DNA of 64,000 bases from Rhipicephalus microplus. Its lineage: Eukaryota > Arthropoda > Arachnida > Ixodida > Ixodidae. A program made the position numbers and the translations under genes. The stretch covers positions 37,017,771-37,081,770 of the forward strand of contig NC_134705.1 in the NCBI RefSeq assembly GCF_043290135.1, in the 5' to 3' direction. Positions 12,171 through 23,182 of this stretch are shown here, piece after piece (within the stretch, counting starts at the first letter, position 1; every line of letters begins with the position of its first letter). Under the pieces are notes generated by a model. That model was not told the origin of the DNA and ran no database searches. It was given only the letters and a program-made list of their open reading frames with translations.

Positions 12171-12545
12171 TAAAACAGTTGCAGAACAAGAGGTAGATCT
12201 AAAAAAATAAAAGTAACCGCCGGCTACTTAACCGCAACCCTGAGGATGGAACAAGGAACGCAGGCGCAGGCACGAACGCAGTCTTCTTCCGCTCCCCCGC
12301 TGCCCGACGAGACTCCGGCTGGCGACTAGGCTTTCTGTTGAACCTCATTGTCGGCCTACGGCACTACATAGGCCTCTTCTTCTTCATCGCGGGCCAGGGG
12401 ATAAAAATACTGGCAGATCGCACGTACATTGGGAATCAATGATATGCGAAGCCCGAATGAGAAATGTTGATATTTCACTTTAAAATCAGCACAACGTTAC
12501 GAGGTGGAGGTAAATGATACCGTATATGACTTCCGTGTCATGATT

Positions 12546-13945
12546 ACCATGTTTAGATGTGTCGTTCACATTCAAGTGATACCAAATTAGGTATAAGTGG
12601 AGCTAGCGAAACGGCCGCAAGCACGCTATGAGCGTGGTATGTTGTCATATTCTTACATGACACGCATGTCAGGATTATCATGTTTGCGCCAGTCGTTTAT
12701 TTCGTCATTATTTGACGTCCCATAACATCCAACTTGGTATATGCGGTGCTAGCAAAACTGCCGCGAGTGCATCATGAAGGGCCCAAGATACTCCAATGTA
12801 GCGTTGACGCGCGCGCACGCTAGGCACAGCGACGCTATATACGTTAGCAAAACGCGAGCCCTCAATAGGCTGACTCCAGGCGCGACCAGCGTCCGTCGGC
12901 GCAGCCTTACGGCAACAGGCGTGAAATGCGACATGCTGCATTTCGTGCCGATGCGGTACCCAAACTAATGCCTCCCAGACAACACTGCGTCTCCCAATTT
13001 TCGTGACAGAGGGACGCCAGACGCGCTGAAACGTGCATGCGTCAAAGCAACGCAGCGTGCACCTGCGAGTATATGGCAGGACCGGCGCCTGGCGTGGCAA
13101 CGCCGGCGTGACGCGACGAAATGAACGCCGGCGAGCACGCGCACCGCGTCACGTCAAAATGTATTGGCGCCTTGACTGCGGCATGTAGTCATGTTTCCAC
13201 ATGACATGCATCTCGTGATTATGTTTGCACCAGTTACATACCTTCGTCATCTATTGGCATAACGTAATACCAAAGTTGGCATAAGTGAAGCTAGCCGGAC
13301 GGCCGCGAGTGCTTCATGAGTGAGGCATGTAGTCATGTTGTTAAATGACACGAATGTCGTGATTATCATGTCTGGATGTGTAATTTGCCTTTGTCGACCG
13401 TTCGCATCGTGTAATACAGTATTTGTTCCATGTGAAGCTAGCGAAACGACAGCGAACGCATCATGCGCGTAGCATGTAGTCATGTTATCACATGACGCGC
13501 ATCTCATGATTATTATGTTTGCACAAGTCACATACCTTTGTCATCCATTCACGTCCCGTAATACCAAATTTGATATAGGTGAAGCTAGCGAAACGGCCAC
13601 CAGCACATTATGAGCGTGGCGTGTAGTCATTTTGTAACATGACACGTAACTCATGAGTGTCATGTTTGCACCGGTCACGTACCCTCGTCATCCATGCACG
13701 TACTGTAATACCCAAATTTGGTATATGTGACGCCAGCGAAACGGACGCGAGTGCATCATGAGCATGGCATGTAGTCATCTTGTTTCATGACAGGCATGTC
13801 ATGATATTCATGTTAGGGTCTGTCGCTTGTGTTCGCCATGCAATCATGCCATACCATACCAGTTTTGCAACATTCCGTGTGACCGAAACCACCGCAAGAG
13901 CTCCAGAACCATGACGTGTAAATCTTGACAATCATGACATAAACG
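12546..13945 (+). repeat. Tandem array of about 145 bp units, about seven copies
   Basis: Successive units begin with a motif like ATTATCATGTTTGCACCAGT at about 12546, 12677, 13219, 13363, 13506, 13656 and 13802. The spacing is 131-150 bp, except where the GC-rich block interrupts. Each unit contains GAAGCTAGCGAAACGGCC, a variant of CATCATGAGCGTGGCATGTAGTCATG and an ACATGACACGCAT-like palindromic segment. Units differ by substitutions and small indels, so the array is not freshly amplified. CATG palindromes are frequent. Confidence 0.85.
12770..13185 (+). repeat. GC-rich block inside the minisatellite element
   Basis: A CpG-rich stretch interrupts the second repeat unit. It recurs in both arms of the inverted duplication, at about 36785-37165 on the plus strand and 38580-38990 on the minus strand, always in the same place in the array. 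Shared segments include GCATGCGTCAAAGCAACGCAG, CATGCTGCATTTCG and CGTGGCAACGCCGGCGTGACG. It opens frames on both strands, but none looks conserved between the copies. Confidence 0.75.
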
Positions 13946-14062
13946 TCATGATTTCTATGTTATGAGTAGTCAAATATGTTCTTCATACATCCATGTTATG
14001 CATACTAAGTTTGGTATTGATACCATTATCAAAACAGCCAGGAGAGCTAAAAATTGTTGGCG

Positions 14063-14142
<80 letters not shown>
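14063..14142 (+). repeat. (GATA)20 microsatellite
   Basis: This is a perfect run of twenty GATA units near the right end of the minisatellite element. It is followed directly by ACGGTCAAAGTCG and the GCTTCGCAT terminus. An 80 bp perfect tract suggests recent slippage and likely length variation between individuals. Confidence 0.97.
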
Positions 14143-14182
14143 CGGTCAAAGTCGAAGTTCGCTAAGAAATGCTTCGCATTTA

Positions 14183-15544
14183 AAATAAAATGATTGTCCG
14201 AATTTTTAATCAAGCAGCATGCGTCGTCCTCCTCGCTGCTTCCAGAAAAGAAAGTCGATATCATCGTCGGGGTCAGACGCGAATGCAGAGGATTCAGAAT
14301 ATTGGCTACTGCAGCTGGCCATGGCGACTGTCAGCGCGTTTGTTTTGCTGGTGTTTGTGTGGCATGTGTATGTGAGAGCAGACGAACCTCGGCACGAAGT
14401 GCGTCCCAGCTTCGTGTGGCCGCGTCACCAAGCAACCTATGCATCGACGTCACGGCCAAACTCGGTGACGTGAAACCGAAACTAAAAATGGTCCACATAA
14501 ACTTCGCTTTACTAAATTATCTATTGAAAATACACGAATCTTGGTGCGGGTATCATGCTTCCTGGAGCTGAGAGAAACGCTTACAGCAAAGAATGCGCAT
14601 GTCACAATTTCGGTGACACCACCTTTTTAAGGCCCACAAAATAGTATTGAACATTACACTCATAGTCGCGTCCTGCGTAAAGTGGTGCATAAAGCGAGAA
14701 CATTACACCTTTTCTGTTTAGAGAGCATTCGGTGCGGGTTTTGCCTTCGCGACACAATATTCACGCGTCAAGTGGTCGCTGCCTCTTGCGAAACACGTAT
14801 GATTGTCTACCTCAACCTTTAAATTATATTTTCACGCCAAGTTACACAGCCGGTATTTGTTTAAGGAACGAATTACACCAATCTTTGCGTGAGAATTGTG
14901 AGAGTTTAAACAAATTTCTGGTGTCACTTAAAATTACCGGAGCCACTTCACCCTGACTGCTAGCCATAATAACGCGGCCCACATCGTTTTCTAATCAGTG
15001 AATGCAGAAATGCCTGACCTGTTTGTAGCTTCATGCGTAATTGCGCACAACCCTAATACGCTTTGCTTTGCAAAATGCACGCCCGTTCCAGATTGTCCCA
15101 AAGGGCATCTACAGAGATTCAGAGATTGCGCCCATCAGGTAGTTAGAGCTGATCGAAGTATACAAGAATGCAGCCACACTATAGCCTTCATGAACGGCTA
15201 ACTGACAAGTTCCACTCACTTTTACTTCCCACAGCGTTCAGGTGATGCTCTGGGGTCGTAATTTTCAGCAATGTGGGAAGCATTACGAGTTGTACTCTTG
15301 ATTGGTTGATGTGGGACGCAACACAACTACATGACAAGTAAAGTCGGCCATACACTGCGCCACCTTCGAATTCACTGACCACTTTTGTATCAGATTGGTT
15401 TTAATCCAGCCACAAGTATTGCATGCATAAGTTTGCGCTATACTGAAGACAAACCGGATTATTGAACTACTTTGACTTCAGGCTTATTGGATGACTGCCG
15501 TTGCCATTTGTTGAATTTGTACAAGAGAAAAACCAGACGACACT
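14183..15544. other. Unassigned stretch
   Basis: No recognised element. Overlapping short frames at 14190-14571 follow locally higher GC and have no domain I can name. Confidence 0.4.
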
Positions 15545-15840
15545 CAAAGCGCCAAACTCAATAAAAAAAATCACAGCATCTCCAAGGAGTGCATAATGAT
15601 GAGTCGGGCGAAGCGTCCGTCCGTCCGTTCGTTCTTGCTTCAGTCCCTCTGTGCAACCGTCCATGCATTCCTCTGTTCGTCCGTTCATGCGTCCTATCGT
15701 ACATCCATCCGTGCGTCCATCCTTCAGTGCGTCCATCCCTGTGTCCCTCCATCCATGCGTTCATTCATCCATCCATGTGTGCGCACGTCCGTGCATCTGT
15801 CGGTCTTTCCGTCCATCTATCCGTCCGTCCATCTAGTGAA
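15545..15840 (+). mobile_element. Tetranucleotide (CCGT/CCAT)n element with GGGCGAAGCG start
   Basis: A unique-looking leader, with AATCACAGCATCTCCA and GGGCGAAGCG near 15603-15614, is followed by about 220 bp of degenerate CCGT, CCAT and CGTT units. The leader is shared with the copy at 50636-50912, whose right end reads GAGCTTCGCCC. That right end also occurs alone near 34310-34388. The right end is not visible here, so this copy is truncated or diverged after 15840. The tetranucleotide run gives long spurious open frames on both strands. Confidence 0.7.
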
Positions 15841-17483
15841 CACTTCAAGTACCACCATCTCGCATCTTTTCATCATATATGCAGTCTATAGAATTACTGC
15901 CATCAAGCGGACCTTTGAAGGACTCACCTAGAGGTGACACTCACGGACTTTCTTTCGGCCTGCGCTTCGTGTCTACTTCCCACCTCTCACCGCCTCTATA
16001 GTTTATGGCAGAGCTGTGCGCCGCCGCCGCCGCCTGTTTTCGCTCACGCCGTTCGCGTCGCCGCCGAAGTTCCGAAAAACGCCACGCCGCCGCCGCTGCG
16101 GGACAATAATTTGCGGCGCGCCACCGTTTGCCTTATTTTTAGCCGAGTGGGGAATCTGGACATGAAATACACCACTTCACCTTCTTTTCTGCAGCTTTAA
16201 GGTTTCTAAGAGAGGCATTTGTGGTGCCTTGACTGCTCTCTTTTTTCCGTGTTTGCATGTCTTGTATATGGGCTTCCCAACATCGGCCAGGGGGCGCGGC
16301 GCCGCGAACGTTTTGCCGCCCTTCTAGCAAATGCCGGTCGCTCGCTACCCCACTCCCGCCTTCAGCCTGCGCTGTCTCAGCTTGCTCAAGCACTGTACAA
16401 CACTCTGTTATATGGTCGTCCTCCACGTGCAGCGTCACCTGTGACTTACTGCGAAGGTTTAAACAGATTTTAAAAACGTTTTCATGGTGTGAATCTTATC
16501 AGAACCTTGAGCGATTCATTGAAAACCTTTGCGGGACCAATCGAGTTAAACACGACGTCTTTGAGCGAGGGCAGAAGTATGTGTATTTATTAGTACCTCA
16601 AGGGTCCCGAGAAACATTACATTACGAGTCGAGGAAAAAACAAAAAACATAACAGAAAAAACAAAAAACAGACAGAAAAGCAGCACTAGCAATAACAATA
16701 TATGAAAAAACAGCAGTTGATCATACTTACAAAGAGAAAATATGGCTTTTCACAGCTCTTTCAAATGGTAAACAGCCACCTTTTTTATGACAATAAAAGT
16801 GAGGTGACGGCGGAAATTCTATATGTATGTTACCGACAAAACACGCATTTGCTGCGACATTCGTGTGTTCTCGGAGCTGTCGGCAAACTACCACCACGAG
16901 TTCGCGTGAATTTGCATATAGCGTTCGGATTTATAATGCTTGAATGCCAAGTGTAACACGCGGCTTTCAATTTATAGGAGGTATGTGTAAAGAGACTAAA
17001 CTTACGTGTGCTCTGTTCAGTCCTTGGCACCATTTCAGAACGGTGTGTTCAGCTTCATAAGAGGTTCAATTTCGCCGAGATTTTCATTAGATGGTAACAA
17101 GGTCGTATCTTTGATTTTTTGCACCTCCTTTGAAAGTATGATGATGCGCACACAAAAAAATGTATTTTATGTCCAATTAGATCAAGCATGTTTATTGCAG
17201 CGCATGTTTCATTTCGAATAATATCTACGCCTTATCACCCAGCGTGTTCACTCATTCGGATGTCTATTATAGGTTGTTTTGACAGCTCGCTTGGTCGTCA
17301 TCATATCTCAAAATACACACTAGGATCGAGTATGTTTTTAGTTACTCCGAGATTCGCCCCTGATCACAGCGTGATATTTCATGAAACCATCAAACTTTTT
17401 ATAACTGCCTTGGTTCTTTTTCAAACTCGTTTTCATAGCAGCAGCTGTATATCGCCCGCGGCTGGGGACCATGCAAAGACATA
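15841..17483. other. Unassigned stretch with GC-rich patches
   Basis: Two GC-rich patches lie at about 16010-16130 (GCC/CGC runs) and 16280-16400. A short segment near 16575-16640, with ACCTCAAGGGTCCCGAGAAACA, resembles the 3' region of a LINE on the minus strand, but the match is too short to call. No coding region is supported. Confidence 0.35.
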
Positions 17484-17865
17484 ACATTTTACGTGCCGAA
17501 ACCATCATATCATTAGGAGGCACGCCGTGGTTTGAGACTCCAGACTGATTCTGGCCACCTGAGTTTTTTTTTTTTACGTGCACCTCAATCTATTTCAAGT
17601 TTATACGATGTGACGACAACGGACCGAGAGAGTACACACACCGATTTTCACTTCTGTTTACATTGAGCGTCATACTACCATACGCTTGAAATATGCAACA
17701 CCAACACAACCTGTCTGTCATTCTTGCACCAAAATCTGAGCGTACCGTTACTACATTTCGCTCCCGTGGAAATGCAGCTGGCGTATGAGGGAATAGAACT
17801 CATGACTTTGATCCTAGCACCGCAACATCTCATCATGCTAACTTGTCGGTGGGTGTTGCTTGCAA
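17484..17865 (-). mobile_element. Ruka-like SINE split by about 140 bp
   Basis: 17484-17588 matches the 3' half of the SINE body on the minus strand (AACCATCATATCATTAGGAG, then CACGCCGTGG, then ACGTGCACC). 17727-17865 matches the tRNA head and first part of the body (GCACCAAAATCTGAGCG, then AAATGCAGC, then a degenerate B box). The body is interrupted by 17589-17726, and the motif GCACC(T/A) occurs on both sides of the break. It is an old, diverged copy. An alternative reading is two separate truncated insertions. Confidence 0.55.
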
Positions 17866-20499
17866 GTTCTGTACGTATAAACGCTCAGCAGGAACCTTCA
17901 GCACAAATCTGTTTACACTGAGCGGCAACGAGAAATATACAGCCATCAGCTGAATAAAACAGTTGCAGGGCTCACACAACGGTAATTTAAGTGTGTTAAG
18001 CTAGCAAGCTCCACCACTCTTGAGCTACCCATGGTTGTTTCAGAAAGCCAGAGCCCAATCGCGAAATGTACAGTAGTTGCCTATTTGCTCTTTTTTTTCA
18101 GTTGTACGGTCATCGTATGGTCATCGTGTTTTTTTTCTGTTAGTTAATAGTCTGTAGTACTGCGCACGAAAAAACATTTAAAGTAACGAGAACATGGAGT
18201 ATCTGCGAACTGCCGTAATCCACTCTTGACGCCTTCTCTTCTCGCACTGCTTGCATTGAAAACGGTATAAACTGACGGGTATCTTTCAGGTCTTCTTCAT
18301 ATTTAAATTTTTGTAGCAGCTCACAATGCAGAAGTAGTGCACGCCTGCTTTCCAGAAGGACGAAGGAGCGCTGCCCGTGGCAAGCGAAATGCATGCGAGA
18401 TAAGGGCTCCAAGGAACACATTTCCCGTGCGCGCAATGGGAAAACCAAGCAAGTGCGGCCCCTCCAAGCGACCAGAGCTTTACCTTCTTTCCACTAGGGT
18501 GTTGAACGGTACTTCGCAAACTTCAGCCTGTCTTCCCTATATGAGGACCGAAAAACAACTTCGGAAGGAACACCGTCAGTCTTGTTATTCTCTCTTGAAT
18601 TTCGAGTTTATTGGTACCCTTCCTGATGCCAGAACAGTAATTCACGTGGCATCTTTAGGACACATGCTCAAGAATAGCCCATATACGAGAAATATCAGTT
18701 TTGAACAGTTTTCTACCCAGCTTTGCCAAGCATTCACCATCCGCCACTACCGTTCTTCCCCACGTCTCGCAGAATTATCAAGTGTGATTAACTTGACATT
18801 TCGCTGCATTATGGGAGTTTTCGATTGGGCAAGTGGAAATAAGCATAGTGTAGCCGATAAGTTCAAACTCCTGTTAGGCTCAACTCTTAGCGCTCATAAT
18901 GCACACATGTTTGTGAAGGCATAAATGTTAGAGAGCCTGTAAGAATTGTAGTAAATAAATTGTAGCACAGTGTAATCAATAACGAAACTGAAGGAAAAGG
19001 CTCCAAATTATTTCATTCTCTCAACGGAAGAATCCTTTACAGCGATGACAACGCGACTATCTATAACAAAGGCCTGCCCGCTTCGACTGTTTTCATATAT
19101 TTTTGATTACCAGAAGAATTATATGAACACTGTCGACTGGCTTTCATCATACCTGTGATGCTTTCTATAACGCCCAAATAAATTACTTTTGTAAGCGCAC
19201 TATATGCTGTTCCCGCCAATAACATCTCGCGAGTGATATAGAGAAGAACCCTGTTGAAGCATAGATGAAGCAATCGGCTCATCTCCATCGCATGGAAGGC
19301 GCATGCGATAACATCACTCCACGTGCGTTGCCTACTGTCGGTTTGCACCTCCACCGGAAAGGAAGCCCTGTCTGTGTTTTGCTGGACGAAGGCGTATGAA
19401 AGGATATTCCGTTAGCAGGCTGCGTGCGCGATCAGCAACTGTGAACTTTGAATATAATGGCGGAATCGCGAGTGCTAGCACGCGCTGGCGTGTTCGCTAT
19501 TTCAGCAGACATCAGCGAACAGCTCGTTTACCCTTCCACATGTTATGATATCACTGTACAAACACTGCTTTTTTTCTTGGGAGCAGCCGTATTCCAATAC
19601 ACTCGCGTTTTACAGTTTCCCAAGATCCAATAAAAATAAGTTAGCTCTAGCTTAAGTTTGTTATGGGGCTGCGAGTTCCTGTCGCCACGAGTAAAATGTC
19701 AAGTCGTTGAAGGGTTTTTTGACGAGAATACTCCTGAAGTCGCTTCAAACTGAGCGTGCACGTTCTACTGAAAGACCTGAATTCAAAGCTGTTTTGAACT
19801 TGCTAAAGTTGATGACACTTCGTACTGGACACTTAGCCTCATCGTTTGAGGAATTTGAGTGTTGTAGCGAATTTTCAATGTATATGCGCTCCTTCTTAAA
19901 TTTTGTGATAATGCCTATCAAAGTATGTGCCACAAGATATATTGAATGAAACCGAATATACCTATGCTTTCATGAAGATATAATCCATCTCACTTGTTGC
20001 ATAAAGCGCTTACGTAAGAACCGCGATTACGACTGTAATGATAGTGCTATTTGAGTTAATGTATTGAAAAGTAAACAGAAGCTAAAATCAAAAGACTAAG
20101 AACTACTACTTTAGCAATGGATTCGATACACTTATGCAAAAAAATATCAAAGTTCTAGAGGATGATTACTCCTGCATCGTCTATGCCCTGATCATGTATC
20201 TTTGATGGCCAATCCTCTTGAAATGCTGAAGCTATATAGCAAATGCCTTTATTATTTACTTCAAATATGTTTTTTTTTATTTTTTACCAATTACTGTCTC
20301 GTTTCTTTATTTTCCGCATACAACAAACTACTTGCTCTTCCAAATCTTGAATTGAGCCCCTCTAAAGGGCATAACCTAAAGGTAATTTCATAATTACCAA
20401 ACACTCTGGCCCAGATCGTATGTTAAATATATTTCCAAAGTGATACTCAGTATGATGTTCTAGTTATTTCACCGTAATATATGACAAAAAAATAAATCT
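17866..20499. other. Unassigned stretch
   Basis: AT-rich DNA with no recognised element. The longest open frame, 18337-18924 on the plus strand (195 codons), matches nothing I know. In 64 kb of six-frame sequence one frame of that length is expected by chance often enough that I do not call it a gene. Confidence 0.4.
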
Positions 20500-20922
20500 T
20501 TGTCACAGTTTCTCAACTGTAGAAATTGGCCCTTAAGTACGGAATGAAGCAAATACCAAATAATAGACCAATATCTTTGCTTTCTGCACCAGCTACACAC
20601 GTTCGGGGCACATAACGAATACATTGTAGAGTTCCTAAACGCACACAAAGTATCGTACCGATCACAAGACGACTTTTGTGGTGGCAACACACTCGCTTGA
20701 GTTTACGCATGACATTGCTGCTTCCCTTAACGACCAAAGACAGATTTAGGCCATATTTATTGACTATTCAGAAAAGATTTCGAGATGGTTTGCCATGCAA
20801 AACGTGCAGCTTTTTCATAAATTCTCTAGCTGGAAAACAAGCTGGTTGATTACATAGCAGATTACTTGCAATCGCGCTCAAAACTTGTTACGTTTAACCT
20901 CGCGATTTCATCTGGGCCCGGA
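20500..20922 (+). pseudogene. CR1-like LINE reverse transcriptase, piece 1 of 3
   Basis: Read across frameshifts, the plus strand gives RT motifs in the right order. NRPISLLS is near 20555, FLNAHK near 20630, FTHDIAASLNDQRQI near 20695-20745, IFIDYS near 20755 (the catalytic-domain A aspartate) and LVDYIADYLQSRSKLVTFN near 20850-20910. The next motif of the family, SGVPxGSVLG, appears 9.6 kb later, at 30535, right after the Harbinger element. The fragment has several stops and at least two frameshifts. The motif style (NRPISLLS, LxDYSKAFD-like) points to CR1/L2/Jockey-type LINEs and differs from the I-group copies in this window. Confidence 0.75.
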
Positions 20923-23182
20923 TTCACAAAACTCACTTACGAAAACATTTTTGCGCAAGAGAAATTTTCTTGCGTAAGTCGATTCACGAAACGAAAAAAA
21001 CGTCGTAAGAGACCATAGTTGTCACATCGGCCGCTGCAAATAAAGCGCGCTGTGACTGCCCGGGAACATGTCAGCGATGGTGATGCAGTTGCTATATTTG
21101 CTTACGTCAGCGAAAAGGGCTCGTAAGTGGATTCACGAAGCGAAATTGTGCGTAAAAACAGCATGGCTGAGAGAAAATCCCAAGAGTGGTCCGGACCACT
21201 CTTAGGAACAATGTGGCTACTTAGAACCCGCTGCCGCAGCGGTATACTTTGGTGCCCTGGCTGGTTTTGAGTTAATTCACGCCCATCAAAGGCTGCCTGA
21301 TGACTGCTGGTGCGTTTTTATTTCTTTCGGCGCTTTGAGCTTCGCGTGTTGTTTCCCTTGTACGCAGTGGATGGTGTTGACAACCACCATCGTCCAATAA
21401 GTTCGAAGTCGCAGTAATTGAAGAATTATATTGGGCGTCAATGGCATAAAACTACGCATGTAAAGATTTGTGGTTGGATGAAAACCAATGTGATACGTGA
21501 ATGGTCGGTGCATTCGAACGCGACATGGCATAGGATCAACCTTATTTGTTATGTTGTTGTGTTGCGCCCCATCTCATCCAATTAAAAGTGCGACTCGAGA
21601 TCCTTGCCTCATTGGTGGAAATTACCACCAAAGAGGTTAACGGGAGCACATTCTTTGCACGCTATTGGAAATAAAAATGAGAGGAAGTTTTCAGTGAGTG
21701 GTTCCTAAAGTTTGTGCTCTAGTGTACTTTCATTGGCTCTAACTGTCCAATGGTTGCGATCTCTGAAATACAGCTGTCGATACACTTTGGGACGATCTGG
21801 AACAAAGCGTACTTTGTAAACCAAAGCGTATTAGGGGTGCGCATGATTACGCATGGAACTACAAACAAATCATGCATCTTCACCTTCACTGTTCAGACAC
21901 CGATATGGACCGTGATACTATGGCAAGCAATCGGAATGAAATGACCCTAGTAACTTTGTATGACACCAAAAATATGCAAAACCTCACGATTCTAGAGCAA
22001 ACCTTGGCTGAATTCATCCCTGCGTCAATTACCAGCCATTTAACTTGGCGCACGAACATCATTCAAAGGTAGAGCGAGCCACTGACATGTATTTTGTGCG
22101 ACGTAGCGACCACTTGACCTGAGAATAATAGCGTTGCGAAGGCGAATCCCCTGTCGCATGCTCTGATCGAAGCAGACGACAAACGCGAGGAGACGACGGC
22201 TTGGCCGACAGGCACAGCTTGTGATTGGTTGTGAAGCAATACCCTCTACATCAGCTCACTCCGTGACGTTGCCAAAACACTTCTTTCATCTGGCACGCCT
22301 GTCCTGTTCGTCATATCACCCCCCTCGCACATAAGAGAAAATTTTTTCACGCCGTGAAAATAGTGCAAGTACTTTCTAAGAGCTCTCTTATCATCTTATG
22401 TGCTGCGCAGTTGTCGAAAACAACATGGCGTCGTAAACAGCATATCGGTCGGTGCGACTTTCAGCAAACGCTTCTCGCCCGAGTTAATTCAGCGTTTGAC
22501 CGGATGTGTTGTGATTACAGCAGCTCTTTCGGTGCGTGTAAGCAGTGCGGAAAGCTGTGGCAGTGCAATGGTGTACGGTGAAGCGCAGCGAAGCCTGTGC
22601 GTCGGTGTGGTTATCAAGCGGGCATCGGCGTCGATGTATCGACGACAACTGGCACTCGAGAAGCCTGCAATGTGTGTTTGTGTGCCGGTAACAGTTCGTT
22701 CGCTTGACTTTCCAGTCTCTCAGTTTGGTGCTGTGCGACGTTTCGGATTGACAGCGTTTTGACACATTACTTGAGTGACCCCAAGTACGTACGGAAACGT
22801 ATGAACTACGCGCTCGGTTCTTGCTTCGCCACTAGTAGTGCCCGCACGCTTCTATTTACTTGAGAGCTATGTACTGTTCGGGAGTGAAACGATGTTCGTT
22901 GTGAACAGTGGTGCTGTGTTGACGTTCTAAGACTTGTGAACAAGCTGTGCTCGTGTGACCGATACTTGAAAGACAGCGTTGATAACTGTTTTGCCCTGCG
23001 AAGTCGTGGTGGGGCAGCTTGGCGCTTTTGTTTGTTAAGTCGTCACTTCTCCTTTTTGTGATAACCATAGTCCTAGCGCTGTGATGTCATCAACCAAAAC
23101 TGCGAGATGCTACATTCTGTTGTGGATCGTGTTACTTTGGAAGCGCGCCTAGACTGTTCTTCGGTAACAAATTAAGAGTTCT

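Larger units (their letters stand above)
12443..14182 (+). mobile_element. Minisatellite-bearing non-autonomous element with (GATA)n and ATGCGAAGC termini
   Basis: The element starts near ATATGCGAAGC at 12443 and ends near GCTTCGCAT at 14171-14179, giving a 9 bp inverted terminal motif. Inside, in order, are two repeat units, a GC-rich block of about 400 bp, about five more units of the roughly 145 bp repeat, a short tail and a (GATA)20 tract. The same units, block and order occur twice in opposite orientation at 36.4-39.3 kb. The combination of central tandem repeats, a microsatellite and short terminal inverted motifs recalls DINE-1/Helentron elements. I see no helicase, so the class is open. 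It encodes no protein I recognise. Confidence 0.65.

Noticed and set aside
12546..13945. Regularly spaced repeats that might suggest a CRISPR array
   Set aside because: Units are about 145 bp, diverged and contiguous, with no conserved 25-40 bp repeat alternating with unique spacers. The sequence is clearly eukaryotic.
15467..15891. Long frames rich in Arg, Thr, Asp, Gly or Ser, His, Pro
   Set aside because: Both strands of a tetranucleotide CCGT/CCAT array read as repeats. Not a gene.
18337..18924. 195-codon plus-strand open frame as a host gene
   Set aside because: No recognisable domain, no codon or splice support. A frame this long is not rare by chance in 64 kb read in six frames.
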